64,000 bases of DNA from Oceanobacillus chungangensis (GTDB lineage Bacteria > Bacillota > Bacilli > Bacillales > Amphibacillaceae). Where the stretch lies: the NCBI RefSeq assembly GCF_003369565.1, contig NZ_PIOD01000006.1, positions 1 through 64,000 of the forward strand, written 5' to 3'. The translations under genes were made by a program, and so were the position numbers. The notes beneath the pieces are model-generated. The model saw only the letters and a program-made list of their open reading frames with translations, was not told where the DNA came from and made no database searches. This document shows, piece after piece, positions 42,876 to 52,261 of this stretch. Every line of letters begins with the position of its first letter. The stretch's first letter is position 1.

Positions 42876-43595
42876 ATGATTAAAGTTAACAATCTAAAAA
42901 GGGATTTTTTGCAAGGGCAGCAAAGAACTCAAGTACTGAAGGGTATTGATTTGGCCATCGAAGAAGGGGAATTCGTGGCTATAATGGGTCCGAGTGGTTC
43001 TGGGAAAAGCACGTTACTTCAATTATTGGCAGGACTTGATGTACCTACCGATGGAGACATACAAATTAATAATAAATTTTTAAATAAAATGAATGAAAAA
43101 GAAAGAACGATTTTCAGGAGAAAAAAACTAGGATTTGTTTTTCAAAATTATCAATTACTGTCTACTTTAACTGTAGAAGAAAATATTGCATTTCCTCTCC
43201 ATGCAGATGGAAAATTGACGAATGAAAAAAGTAAAATGATCAATGCGTTAATACATTCAGTAGGATTAGAGGGACTTAATCATAAACGAGCCAATCTGCT
43301 CAGTGGTGGTCAGCAACAACGTGTAGCCATTGCCAGGGCACTTGTTAATAACCCGACTGTCTTATTAGCTGATGAACCAACAGGTAATTTAGACAGGGCT
43401 ATGGCAGAGGAGATTCTTGGATTGTTTTTGAAATTCCATCGTCAAAACAAGCAAACGATTGTGATGGTCACACATGATATTTTTGCAGCTGGTTTTGCAG
43501 ATCGTATCATTCTTTTTAGAGACGGGGTTATAGATAAAGTTATATCCAGAAAGGATAGTGACTATGCTAAGTATTTGGCGAATTTCATGGCGTAA
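42876..43595 (+). CDS. ABC transporter ATPase
   Basis: A 239-residue ATPase of the LolD/MacB type. Walker A MGPSGSGKST (about 37-46), Q-loop FVFQNYQLLSTLTVEEN, signature LLSGGQQQRVAIARAL, Walker B VLLADEPTGNLD and the switch MVTHD. ATG 42876 follows GGGAGGGG. Its 3' end overlaps the permease gene by 32 bp. The operon is regulated by the PadR protein encoded at its end. Confidence 0.9.
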   Translation: MIKVNNLKRDFLQGQQRTQVLKGIDLAIEEGEFVAIMGPSGSGKSTLLQLLAGLDVPTDGDIQINNKFLNKMNEKERTIFRRKKLGFVFQNYQLLSTLTVEENIAFPLHADGKLTNEKSKMINALIHSVGLEGLNHKRANLLSGGQQQRVAIARALVNNPTVLLADEPTGNLDRAMAEEILGLFLKFHRQNKQTIVMVTHDIFAAGFADRIILFRDGVIDKVISRKDSDYAKYLANFMA

Positions 43596-46029
43596 TATAA
43601 CAACAAATAACAAAAAGAGGTTTTTCATTACGCTGCTTGCTATTATACTAGGGACGTCTTTTGTAACAGCTATGCTGGTAGCTGACAAAACAACAAAAGA
43701 CGTATTTGACTATTATGAGCAAATGTATGTAGCTAATGCTGATTATTGGGTTTTAAGTGATGAACATAGCTATTCTGAAGAAATGATTTCATCTATTCAA
43801 AACGATTCAGCTGTTACAGGTACATTGCTCGCCCTTGATAAGCAAGCTTTCTTTGAACTAGAAAGCGATCATTCTCTGAATGAAAGATCTGTAAGAATTA
43901 CAGGTGTAAACGATCAGAATAGCCCTCTGCTAAAACTGCCAGTTATTGAAGGTAGCTTAGATAATAAAGGGATAGTAATAACAGAAGCTGTCGCAAACCT
44001 TTTAGGTAAAAAGGTTGGAGATACCGTTCGGTTTACCAATATGGGAGAAGCGAAAGTTTCGGCCATTGTTGAGTATACACAATTGCTTGCAAGTCCGAGT
44101 AATTGGGAACGTGCTGAATCAACCAGTTTTCGCATTTTGGCTCCACTTGATATGTTAAGAGAGTGGACAGGACAATATAACGAGATTTCCTATATGCGTT
44201 TTCAAACCAAAGGTGATGGTGAGGAGCTCTTTCACTCACTTCAGCAAAGTTTCCTAGGTTCTAGTGTATTTATCCAACCTGTAGTGGCAGATGATCTTCA
44301 GAGCAATGATATAGGTGGTATCTATACCTTTTTCTATATAATTGCCGGATTGTCAATATTTATCAGTGGGTTTATTGTTTTTAATATGATTTATACAAGT
44401 GTTATCGAACGAAAAAAGGAATTTGCAATAATGAAAAGCCTTGGTTATACACAAAGCGCTGTTTCTAAGCTTGTGCTTATTGAAATGATACTTTTAGCAT
44501 TGATTGGTACAGCAATTGGCGTTCCACTTGGCATATGGTTTGGAGACATGTTTATACAAGCCCTTCTTAGTGTATTTGAATTTGATATGGTCTACACTTT
44601 AAATTGGGAGCTCCCAACGCTTGTGGCTATTATCATTGGATTTCTATATCCTATCGTTTTTTCTCTTTTTCCTATTTACAATGCAGGTAAGACATCACTT
44701 TTATTCACATTAAAAATGGCAAATGAAAGGGATGGATCAACAAGACTGCACATCCTTAGAGCTGTGGTTGGAGTGGGTCTTCTATGCTTTGTATTTATAG
44801 ATCACCCTGTTACATATGCAGCTGTATTAGCGAGTGTCATTCTTTTGTTTCCTTTACTATTGATAGGCTTGAGTAAAATATTTACACCTATTTTAAAATC
44901 ATTTTTCAATTATCCTGGCATCATGGCTACAAAAAATCTGTTCCAGCAAATAAACCGCAATGCAAATACAGCTGCTATTCTAGCAATTGGTATATCGGTT
45001 ATATTATTACTTGGTGCAGTGGTAGAATCAGCACCTCAAGGGTATGAGAAAGAAATAAGAAGTACGTATGGGGGAGATATGAGGGTTACGTCTGAATTAT
45101 CATGGTCTGCTGAAGATATCACAAAACTTCTTTCATATCCTGCGGTAACAGACGTTAAGCCATTAGCTGAAGCAGCACCAATTACATGGGAAACAGTTAA
45201 TGAAGGAAAAAGACAATTTTCCGTTATTTCGGTAAGTGAAGATGGCCCCTCATTATTTGCGGATCTTCAAGAGAAGGATTTGTACAAAGCGTTAACACAG
45301 AAATCTACTGTGTTGCTCGGAGATCGAGCCTTTGAAGAATGGGGTGGGAATATTGGGCAAAGCATACGAATGAATAGCCCAAGTGGTGAACAGTCCTTTG
45401 AAGTTATTGGAGTCGTCAAAACATCGCATCATTCTGGATATGTTGCATTCATGGATGCTACTAATCTTAGTAATGAATTTGGATGGACAAATAGCTTTGA
45501 TTTGCTGCTTACCGTGAACAGTAAAGCGATTGATTCCACACGTGATCAGTTATGGTCTGATTTTGGCAATCATCTATCAAAGGTCCAAACGGTAGAAGAT
45601 GAAGTTGAATCTACCACTTCAGCAATTTCTGGTATGAATGAACTTATTTTAGTTATGTTGTTGATAATCATCGGCTTAGCTAGCATTGGTACAGCTAATA
45701 CGCTATTGATGAATACGTATGAACGAAAGTTCGAGATTGGAACGATGCGAGCGCTTGGTTTTACTAAACAACAGATTAGAAATATGATATTAGCTGAAGG
45801 CTTGCTTATTGGACTATCAGGAGTAATAGGTGGTATTGCAACTGGTATAGTTTTAATTTATGTAACAAGTAAATCTGAGCTGATGGAAGGATTTATTTCT
45901 TTCCAATTTCCTATTAGTAATATTATACTTGCGATGATTGCCGGAGTTACTCTAAGTCTCTGTGCAGCCTGGATTTCCAGCAAAACTGCGAGTAAATTGG
46001 ATATTCAGTCATCACTTAAAGAAGGTTGA
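43564..46029 (+). CDS. FtsX-type ABC transporter permease
   Basis: 821 residues, two FtsX modules. TM1 (about 20-42), an extracellular domain to about 250, three TM segments with the coupling sequence FAIMKSLGYTQSAVSKL, then the second module (from about 455) with FEIGTMRALGFTKQQIRNMI. Chosen start is ATG 43564, 8 nt after AAAGGA, rather than the GTG at 43558. It works with the overlapping ATPase. The substrate is unknown; PadR-controlled transporters of this type often export antimicrobials or lipids. Confidence 0.85.
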   Translation: MLSIWRISWRNITTNNKKRFFITLLAIILGTSFVTAMLVADKTTKDVFDYYEQMYVANADYWVLSDEHSYSEEMISSIQNDSAVTGTLLALDKQAFFELESDHSLNERSVRITGVNDQNSPLLKLPVIEGSLDNKGIVITEAVANLLGKKVGDTVRFTNMGEAKVSAIVEYTQLLASPSNWERAESTSFRILAPLDMLREWTGQYNEISYMRFQTKGDGEELFHSLQQSFLGSSVFIQPVVADDLQSNDIGGIYTFFYIIAGLSIFISGFIVFNMIYTSVIERKKEFAIMKSLGYTQSAVSKLVLIEMILLALIGTAIGVPLGIWFGDMFIQALLSVFEFDMVYTLNWELPTLVAIIIGFLYPIVFSLFPIYNAGKTSLLFTLKMANERDGSTRLHILRAVVGVGLLCFVFIDHPVTYAAVLASVILLFPLLLIGLSKIFTPILKSFFNYPGIMATKNLFQQINRNANTAAILAIGISVILLLGAVVESAPQGYEKEIRSTYGGDMRVTSELSWSAEDITKLLSYPAVTDVKPLAEAAPITWETVNEGKRQFSVISVSEDGPSLFADLQEKDLYKALTQKSTVLLGDRAFEEWGGNIGQSIRMNSPSGEQSFEVIGVVKTSHHSGYVAFMDATNLSNEFGWTNSFDLLLTVNSKAIDSTRDQLWSDFGNHLSKVQTVEDEVESTTSAISGMNELILVMLLIIIGLASIGTANTLLMNTYERKFEIGTMRALGFTKQQIRNMILAEGLLIGLSGVIGGIATGIVLIYVTSKSELMEGFISFQFPISNIILAMIAGVTLSLCAAWISSKTASKLDIQSSLKEG

Positions 46030-46033
46030 TAAA

Positions 46034-46537
46034 TTGTCAGTAAAACATGGGATTTTAACGTTATTATTCCAGCAACAACATCATGGATACGAATTGAAAT
46101 TAGAATTAGATTCCCTTCTTGGAATCAATGGTAAAATTAATCCTGGTCAGATATATACCACTCTCGATCGCTTAATACGTGATAATTTAGTCTCGTCACC
46201 GGGATCGGATGATCAGGAAAGAAAACTATACGAAATAGAGCCAAAAGGCAAAGATGAGTTAGAAAAATGGTTACTAGAACCTGTGCCTTACTACACATCA
46301 AAAGAGGGTTTTTTCTTTAAATGGAATTGTGCCCGTAAAATTCACTTTGAACAAGAAAAGAATATGCTTGAACAACAAAGAGAAATGATTATAAAAGAAG
46401 TAATGGAATTAACTAACTTAAAAACGGAGTTACTACTTCAAGGTGACGAAAATAAATATTTATTAATCACTGGTATGTTATTACATTTAGAAGCAGATTT
46501 GAACTGGATAGTTCAAGTTGAAAATCGAAATCGTTAA
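46034..46537 (+). CDS. PadR-family transcriptional regulator of the ABC operon
   Basis: A 167-residue PadR regulator with the C-terminal Vir_act_alpha_C domain. HTH: HGILTLLFQQQHHGYELKLE, then GQIYTTLDRLIRDNLV and the wing KLYEIEPKGKDELEKWL. A long helical C-terminal (EQEKNMLEQQREMIIKEVME) makes the dimer. TTG 46034 is the start (AAGAAGG upstream), just 4 bp after the permease stop. It probably binds the TATATACT palindromes upstream of the operon. Confidence 0.85.
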   Translation: MSVKHGILTLLFQQQHHGYELKLELDSLLGINGKINPGQIYTTLDRLIRDNLVSSPGSDDQERKLYEIEPKGKDELEKWLLEPVPYYTSKEGFFFKWNCARKIHFEQEKNMLEQQREMIIKEVMELTNLKTELLLQGDENKYLLITGMLLHLEADLNWIVQVENRNR

Positions 46538-46632
46538 TATAAATTTCATATCTATCAGGCAGAGGATTTTCCTTCTCTTCAAAACCTCTGCCGAAATCAA
46601 TTGTTCCCCATAAAAAGGTAAAGGAGCATTTT

Positions 46633-47268
46633 ATGAATATTATCGTTGAATATAATTGGGAATTATTTATCATAACAGAGGTGTTGTCTTTAATTTCAAT
46701 TTTATTGTTTGGCGTATTTCGATATTTCTTTAGTAAACCAAGACTAAGCATGGTTTTTATTTTCACCTTTCTTTTATTATTAATTTTGGAAGTGCTGCTT
46801 GGAATCTATGTATATCGTCAAACAGGCGAATTTTCAACGTTTTTATTAATTATTACTGTATTTGTCATTTATGCATGCACATTTGGTATATTCGATTTTA
46901 TCAGATTAGATCGTTGTATGAGGAAAAAAATAGGAAGACTACGTGGTGTTGAGTTATTATCGGAAAAAGACTATGAAATTATGAAACGAAATAGTAATCC
47001 TAAATATATTGCGAAGAAATATCGTAAATTCTCATTAATTCATTTAGTACTTTTTGTTATAGCTCAAACGATATTTTGGTCTATGGGGACGGATAGTATT
47101 GCTGAAATTATAGTTTATTTAACCGATTTTTCTTGGCTGGATGAAGGAACTGTAAAGGAGTCACCTTATCCAAATGAAACCCTTTATGCAATCGGTGTAA
47201 TCTGGGGTATAGTTTTTATCGTAGATTTTATTTATTCATGGTCTTATACCTTGTTTCCTAGCAAATAA
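46633..47268 (+). CDS. Hypothetical five-TM membrane protein, possibly YmcC-like
   Basis: 211 residues with five TM segments: three at the N-terminus, a cytoplasmic basic loop (RLDRCMRKKIGRLRGVELLS), then two more. MNIIVEYNWELFIITEVLSL is like the start of the B. subtilis YmcC-type integral membrane proteins, recalled from memory. AAAGGAG is the RBS. It follows the PadR operon on the same strand but about 95 bp apart. Function unknown. Confidence 0.6.
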   Translation: MNIIVEYNWELFIITEVLSLISILLFGVFRYFFSKPRLSMVFIFTFLLLLILEVLLGIYVYRQTGEFSTFLLIITVFVIYACTFGIFDFIRLDRCMRKKIGRLRGVELLSEKDYEIMKRNSNPKYIAKKYRKFSLIHLVLFVIAQTIFWSMGTDSIAEIIVYLTDFSWLDEGTVKESPYPNETLYAIGVIWGIVFIVDFIYSWSYTLFPSK

Positions 47269-47493
47269 AAGAAGCATCTATTAGCCAGCAGAGTGGTTTG
47301 AAGAATCTTTTGATAAGTCTACATACATTTCTTTACGATCAGATCACTATCAGGGTTAATTCTTTGAAATTAGTTTAAGGTAAACGGCAATTGGAAGAGG
47401 ACTGGATTGTCTTCACGTCTGCGGCTGTGGGGGAGAGGTCATTATAAATATTTGAAAGTGAAAAAAAATTAACATAGCTGGCAATAAAAAGAA

Positions 47494-47527
47494 AAAATGG
47501 CTGAACCGTTTAGAAATTTTCAGCCAT
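47494..47527 (-). terminator. Intrinsic terminator of the 47531-47866 gene
   Basis: On the minus strand ATGGCTGAA, loop, TTCAGCCAT, then TTTTTTC follows the stop codon directly. Confidence 0.7.
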
Positions 47528-47530
47528 TGC

Positions 47531-47866
47531 TTATTCATCTTCTATTTTATATCTTAAGTAATCATAATTATCTGTTGGTACTTTTTTTACAACATTCCCT
47601 TCGTCATCCTTAGTAATGTTATATTGACGGTATGACTCCACTCTATATCCATCTTCAATTTTGGTTTCCACTTTTTCATATTCTATGGATGAATAGCTTT
47701 CGAATGGATCGACTTCTTCCACTTCAGCACTTACTTCCTCTGACTCTTCATTCGTTTCATTTGTAAAGCTTGATCTAAATCCAAAATAGCTCTCTTCAGG
47801 AGATTCTAAATATGCCGTAAATCCCAATGCGACAATAATTCCAATGAAACCAAGTATCTTTTTCAT
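47531..47866 (-). CDS. Hypothetical exported acidic protein
   Basis: 111 residues from ATG 47866, with GGAAGGG 6 nt upstream. A hydrophobic N-terminus (KKILGFIGIIVALGFTAYL) looks like a signal peptide or an anchor, then an acidic stretch (EESEEVSAEVEEVDPFESYS) and a beta-rich end (GYRVESYRQYNITKDDEG). Not recognised. It follows the MFS gene on the same strand with 17 bp between, so the two probably share an mRNA. Confidence 0.55.
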   Translation of the reverse strand: MKKILGFIGIIVALGFTAYLESPEESYFGFRSSFTNETNEESEEVSAEVEEVDPFESYSSIEYEKVETKIEDGYRVESYRQYNITKDDEGNVVKKVPTDNYDYLRYKIEDE

Positions 47867-47883
47867 CGTCATCCCTTCCTCTT

Positions 47884-49056
47884 TTACCGTAAAGTAGTAA
47901 CTTTTGTATGTGCAGATCGCGGGATACGCAATTTCAAATAGCCGACAAATGACAGAACCAGCATACCTATTAAAAAGGCAATAAAATATGGAGAGATAAC
48001 CTCACGAATAAGCCCGGTTACAAATGAACTGAAAATCATTCCTAATGAATAGACCGCCGACATCACCCCAAATGCACGGCCATGTCCTTCCCTGGCTACA
48101 GCATCTGTTACTGCTGCGGCCATTGCTGGCATTATCACCCCAAAAAAGAACCCCATTAAAAATAATAAAAGTGATAAGGCTGTAGTCCACTCATTGATAA
48201 GTGCAAACAGAGTCATACACATCCCGAATAATCCGAACATCATCCTTTTCACAGGAGCAAAGCGATTAATAAAAAACAGAGATAAGGAAAAGAATGTTCC
48301 AATAGCCATAAAACTGAACAATTTCCCTGTTGTGACGGTAGATAGTCCTCTTTCCACTGATAAATAAGGGACTTCATAGATGATCACACCATGAATGTAC
48401 ATCACGGCAAAGCCTACCAGAAAAACAACATGCAAACCCGGATTTGCCAAAACATGAATAAGTCCCAACGACTGATTTTTTCTATTCACAGTGACTGCTT
48501 GTCTATCTTTTAGAAAAACCATCGTATAAACAGACGTTATTATCAGTGCTGCCCCAATAACAAAATAAGAATTGGCGTATCCAACCATAACACCAAGCTT
48601 TCCTCCAATCAGTGGGGCAATAATACTTGCGATTGTACCAAGCATCCCATTTACAGCCATGTTTTTTCCCTGCTGCCGGCTATTTTCTGCATATCCTGAA
48701 AGTAGTGCCATTGCTGCTGGAATCAAAAAGGCTAATGAAAATCCATTTAATGCCCGCAGTACTAATAATTCTGCAGTGTTAGCCACTAAGCCATGAAAGA
48801 TAAATAGACTACCCGATACAAGCAATGGGAGCGTAATAAATAATCGCTTTCCAAACCTGTCAACAAGTGGACCTGCAATTAAATTTCCTATTAGATTAGC
48901 GAGCTGAGCGGCACTAAGCATAATTCCAATCAATATACTGGACGCTCCAATCATTGCAGCATAAGGAGTGAAAATCGGTGCTTGAATACTCATGATCAGG
49001 CTGATTAAAAACATCATGACAAAAATATGTAATTTATCTGCTGTTGCTTCTCTCAA
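47884..49056 (-). CDS. MFS transporter, drug-exporter type
   Basis: A 390-residue protein with 12 TM segments. Motif A of the MFS, GPLVDRFGKR, lies between TM2 and TM3. ALNGFSLAFLIPAAMALLS and the C-terminal half with FGVMSAVYSLGMIFSSFVTG are typical of DHA1-type exporters. TTG 49056 is the start (GAGGTGG 5 nt upstream); the longer open frame upstream reads through the repeat-rich intergenic DNA. The exported compound cannot be named. Confidence 0.8.
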   Translation of the reverse strand: MREATADKLHIFVMMFLISLIMSIQAPIFTPYAAMIGASSILIGIMLSAAQLANLIGNLIAGPLVDRFGKRLFITLPLLVSGSLFIFHGLVANTAELLVLRALNGFSLAFLIPAAMALLSGYAENSRQQGKNMAVNGMLGTIASIIAPLIGGKLGVMVGYANSYFVIGAALIITSVYTMVFLKDRQAVTVNRKNQSLGLIHVLANPGLHVVFLVGFAVMYIHGVIIYEVPYLSVERGLSTVTTGKLFSFMAIGTFFSLSLFFINRFAPVKRMMFGLFGMCMTLFALINEWTTALSLLLFLMGFFFGVIMPAMAAAVTDAVAREGHGRAFGVMSAVYSLGMIFSSFVTGLIREVISPYFIAFLIGMLVLSFVGYLKLRIPRSAHTKVTTLR

Positions 49057-49143
49057 TTTTTCCACCTCGAAAACATTGTATGCTCCAAATGAAAAAATAG
49101 ACGAGCATTTTACCGAAGAACATTCGACAAACCGAGAATTGTA

Positions 49144-49220
49144 TGGACCGTGGGAACAGGTTCCTTGACCCAATTAGTTTTTAGGTTAACTACGGGACGA
49201 TGAACCTGTCCCCGTGGACC
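49144..49220. repeat. 72-bp hairpin repeat, copy 2
   Basis: GGACCGTGGGAACAGGTTCC, TTGACCCAATTAGTTTTTAG and GATGAACCTGTCCCCGTGG, nearly identical to 34351-34423 apart from two small differences in the loop and stem. Confidence 0.65.
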
Positions 49221-49299
49221 AAAATTATTTAAATAAAAGATACACATGAGCTTATGCTAAGGATTTAAATTATTTGTATCATTATAGAAGAGAAAAAAT

Positions 49300-50328
49300 T
49301 TACGTAAAATATTCAATTCTAGATTCAGGGAAATAATGGTGAATATAGCCTCCCAGCGTGTCTTTTATATCTTCTTGCTCCTCATTCTGATAGACATATT
49401 TTCCAATCCCATATCTCCCCCATTTCCATTTACGTTTGGATTCATCAAGCTCCAGTTTGGTCATTGGGTAATTTTCTTGGATCACACGTTTAGCTGGTTT
49501 GGTGAATCGATGCTGGATCATTTCAAATGTAAGATCTTTCGTTGCAAAAGCAGGTAAAGCAGCCTCCAGCTTTTCAAACATTTCTTTGTATCCCTCTTTC
49601 CATCCGTCATGTAAGTAGATAGGAGCAACAATAAACCCTAATGGATATCCGGCCTCAGCTATTTTAACTGCTGCCTCTATGCGTTCATGCAATCTTGATG
49701 TGCCGGGTTCGAAGTATTTAATAATGTAATCATCGTTAATGCTGAACCTGAAGCGGGTCCTGCCGTTATGTTTGGCATCGAGTAAATGATCGACATGGGC
49801 AAACTTTGTCACAAACCGAAGCTTGCCAAATTCGGATTGTCCGAAGTATTCAATCGCCTTTTTTAATGTATGTGTTAAGTGATCCACCCCAACGATATCG
49901 GAGGTACAGGATGCTTCGAAACGAGTCAGCTCTGGTGCTCGTTCCCGCATATATCCATCTGCTGCTTCAAAAATTTCATCCACATTCACATATGTACGGA
50001 TATATGGCTTACTCCCCATCGTTGTCTGCAGATAACAATAATGGCAATGGCCCATACAGCCGGTAGCAAATGGAATCGCATATTCAGCAGAAGGTTTCGA
50101 TGTATCAAACTTCAATGTTTTTCGCACACCCACCACCAGTGTCGATTTGGCGGTGCGATACTTTTGAAAATGATTTTCTCCTGGCAAATTGCGGATTTGA
50201 TTATGGGATGTCGTTTCTCGGATCTCTATTCCCATTGCTTCAAATTTGGAGACCAATTCTTTTGCCAACGGATATTCCATTGCACGTGGTTCAACATACA
50301 CAAGCTGGGGAACAAATGGCTTAACCAT
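49300..50328 (-). CDS. splB: Spore photoproduct lyase
   Basis: A 342-residue radical-SAM enzyme that repairs the spore photoproduct thymine dimer during germination. The radical-SAM triad is Cys91, Cys95, Cys98 in CMGHCHYC, the hydrogen-relay residues are Tyr97 and Tyr99 (HYCYL), and the H-donor Cys141 is in EASCTSD. These positions match the B. subtilis enzyme. ATG 50328 (GGTGGAG 6 nt upstream) is chosen over the ATG four codons earlier. It overlaps the splA stop, so both are translated from one mRNA. This identifies the organism as a spore former. Confidence 0.95.
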   Translation of the reverse strand: MVKPFVPQLVYVEPRAMEYPLAKELVSKFEAMGIEIRETTSHNQIRNLPGENHFQKYRTAKSTLVVGVRKTLKFDTSKPSAEYAIPFATGCMGHCHYCYLQTTMGSKPYIRTYVNVDEIFEAADGYMRERAPELTRFEASCTSDIVGVDHLTHTLKKAIEYFGQSEFGKLRFVTKFAHVDHLLDAKHNGRTRFRFSINDDYIIKYFEPGTSRLHERIEAAVKIAEAGYPLGFIVAPIYLHDGWKEGYKEMFEKLEAALPAFATKDLTFEMIQHRFTKPAKRVIQENYPMTKLELDESKRKWKWGRYGIGKYVYQNEEQEDIKDTLGGYIHHYFPESRIEYFT

Positions 50329-50581
50329 AGAACTCTCCACCTATTTCTGGATTCCCAAATGCATCCTGGTATGCTTGTTCCGCATCATTTTCCAATCTAT
50401 ATATCGCAAATTCATCAGATAAAGGAAAATAAGTTTCGTGCAAAAAAAGAGCCAATTCATTGGGGGCATCCGGATTTTCAACGACAGCTGCTTGTTGAAC
50501 TTGGGCAACATCTTGAGCGTGAGGGTTGCGAATTATGATATACACTACTTCGCCTGGTCTATACGTTTGATTGATATCTAT
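50321..50581 (-). CDS. splA: Transcriptional regulator SplA, with an apparent ATA start
   Basis: The frame IDINQTYRPGEVVYIIIRNP, HAQDVAQVQQAAVVENPDAP, FLHETYFPLSDEFAIYRLEN, AEQAYQDAFG matches B. subtilis SplA along its whole length (79 residues there, 86 here). AGGTGAG lies just upstream of an ATA codon at 50579-50581, with no ATG, GTG or TTG in frame until GTG 50545, which would drop the conserved N-terminus. So either the ATG has mutated to ATA or an ATA start is used. SplA regulates splB, which overlaps it downstream. Confidence 0.8.
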   Translation of the reverse strand: MDINQTYRPGEVVYIIIRNPHAQDVAQVQQAAVVENPDAPNELALFLHETYFPLSDEFAIYRLENDAEQAYQDAFGNPEIGGEFYG

Positions 50582-50811
50582 TTTCTCTCACCTATCTTTC
50601 TTAGTCTATTGTTAATTATTCCTCAAGGCACAGAAATTATGCCTAAAGTGGTCACTTAGACTAATATTTAAACAAAGGGTAATATTATAAAACGGTAAAA
50701 TAAAAGGGGGAATTCTAGAATACTTTCCTTGTCTTAAATAATTGGAGATGTTTTTAATGTTTGATCAATATGGGAGTTGAACGCGACATTCCGACGTAGT
50801 TATGGGTGACC

Positions 50812-51084
50812 ATGGTAAAAGTTGTGTCCTTAGAGAGTAAGTTTCCAAATACTAGAATTAAAGCTCCAAGTTTTGCTGTTCTAAAAATAGATATGGATAG
50901 AGTCAATGAGGAGACAAAAGAGATGGAAAAGAAATTCAAATGGAAAAAATTATTCGGTACCATTCATCCTGATGAATATCTTGTAGTGGAACATAATACG
51001 ATGTATGATTTTAAAAATACACTACTTTATACCACAAATCTAGAAGATGTAATTGAATTTCTGGAACAAAAGAAATGGGATTGA
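50812..51084 (+). CDS. Hypothetical 90-residue protein
   Basis: A basic, mostly alpha/beta sequence (MVKVVSLESKFPNTRIKAPS, EMEKKFKWKKLFGTIHPDEY, NLEDVIEFLEQKKWD). A GGGTGA precedes ATG 50812, close in. No family is recognised. It lies alone between splA and an intergenic stretch; AT content is ordinary. Confidence 0.4.
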   Translation: MVKVVSLESKFPNTRIKAPSFAVLKIDMDRVNEETKEMEKKFKWKKLFGTIHPDEYLVVEHNTMYDFKNTLLYTTNLEDVIEFLEQKKWD

Positions 51085-51360
51085 GGAAGCATGTATCCCA
51101 CAACAAAAAAAGTACCGTTTTGCATAATAAAGTGTTCCGTTTTGAGGTGCATTTCTTAAAAATATCACTCAAATGACATTGTTTAGCAAAATTACTGGTT
51201 TTAGCGTTTGTGGGTCTTGCTTCATATTCCTTCATCCTCACTACCACATTACTTTTTGAAAATACACTATGTTATCTTTTGATTTTTAAATGTTACTATA
51301 CTACCCACTTTTTTCCTTTCACTTTTTTAGGTTTAGGTTTTATATCATTAAAATAAACTA

Positions 51361-51393
51361 ACCCCCCACGGTCATATTATAACGTTGGGGGGT
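51361..51393 (-). terminator. Hairpin downstream of the MBL gene
   Basis: ACCCCCCACG and CGTTGGGGGGT pair around a 12-nt loop, and on the minus strand the stem is followed by a T-rich stretch. Confidence 0.5.
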
Positions 51394-51500
51394 GCCGACT
51401 AAAACGAATTAATTAAACATCTATTACTATTTCTTTATATAATACTTCCGATAATTTTATGTTTAATACTATTCTACTCCATCAAGAAGTAAAGACCTGC

Positions 51501-52235
51501 CTACGCCTTAAGCCTCCCAACCTCCATCGCCAAATATACTTCTTTTCCAAACACTTCCCTTGCCTCACGTTTCATTAAATCGAAATCTCCGTCCGACGGA
51601 AGATGCGTTAGAACTAGCTTGCCAACATTTGCTTTTTTTGCAATGAGTGCAGCTTCTTTTGCGTCCATGTGTCCAGCTCCAACCGTATGGGTGCTTCCTT
51701 CACAAATGGTAGCTTCACATATGAAAATATCTGCATCCTTTGCAAAATCCACTAATGACTCGATATATTCTGTATCAGCTGAATAAACGAATACTTTATC
51801 ACCGTAAGTAAACTTCACAGCATAGCAAGGGATCGTATGGTTTACGTGATGAAATTCGATTTGTACTCCAGCTATTTCTAATGATTTTTCTTGTTCAATT
51901 GGAATATTGACCGATTGTGCACTTTGAATTTGTTCCCACATATTGATTGGTTCGGCAGGGGAGTATATTTTTATCTTCTCAGCTGCTCGTCCTGTTCGTA
52001 AAGCACCATTCATTGCATATTGCAAGATACCAATATCTGCCATATGATCGTAATGCAAATGGGATAAAATAACGCCAGATAGTTCCTCAGCTTTTGAAAT
52101 TAATGATAACTTGCTCATCACGCCACTGCCGCAGTCCAAGAGGATACGTCCTTCATCTGTCGTAATCAAGTAGCCCGCAGTAGCTCCGCCCCTCGTCGGG
52201 TAGCCGCCCCAATATCCTAAAATATCTATATTCAT
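51501..52235 (-). CDS. MBL-fold metallohydrolase, YhfI-like
   Basis: A 244-residue metallo-beta-lactamase-fold enzyme. HLHYDHMADIG is the metal motif HxHxDH, with further ligands in HHVNHT, SADTEY and LTHLPSDGD. The spacing fits the RNase Z/YhfI-like branch that cleaves phosphodiesters. GAGAGGAG precedes the ATG. It starts 26 nt after the stop of the TPR ATPase gene on the same strand and may share its mRNA. Confidence 0.8.
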   Translation of the reverse strand: MNIDILGYWGGYPTRGGATAGYLITTDEGRILLDCGSGVMSKLSLISKAEELSGVILSHLHYDHMADIGILQYAMNGALRTGRAAEKIKIYSPAEPINMWEQIQSAQSVNIPIEQEKSLEIAGVQIEFHHVNHTIPCYAVKFTYGDKVFVYSADTEYIESLVDFAKDADIFICEATICEGSTHTVGAGHMDAKEAALIAKKANVGKLVLTHLPSDGDFDLMKREAREVFGKEVYLAMEVGRLKA

Positions 52236-52261
52236 CTTTCATTCTCCTCTCAATCTTGGCT

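Noticed and set aside
49879-50538. A 219-codon plus-strand frame
   Set aside because: It is antisense to splB and splA, both of which are certain from their motifs.
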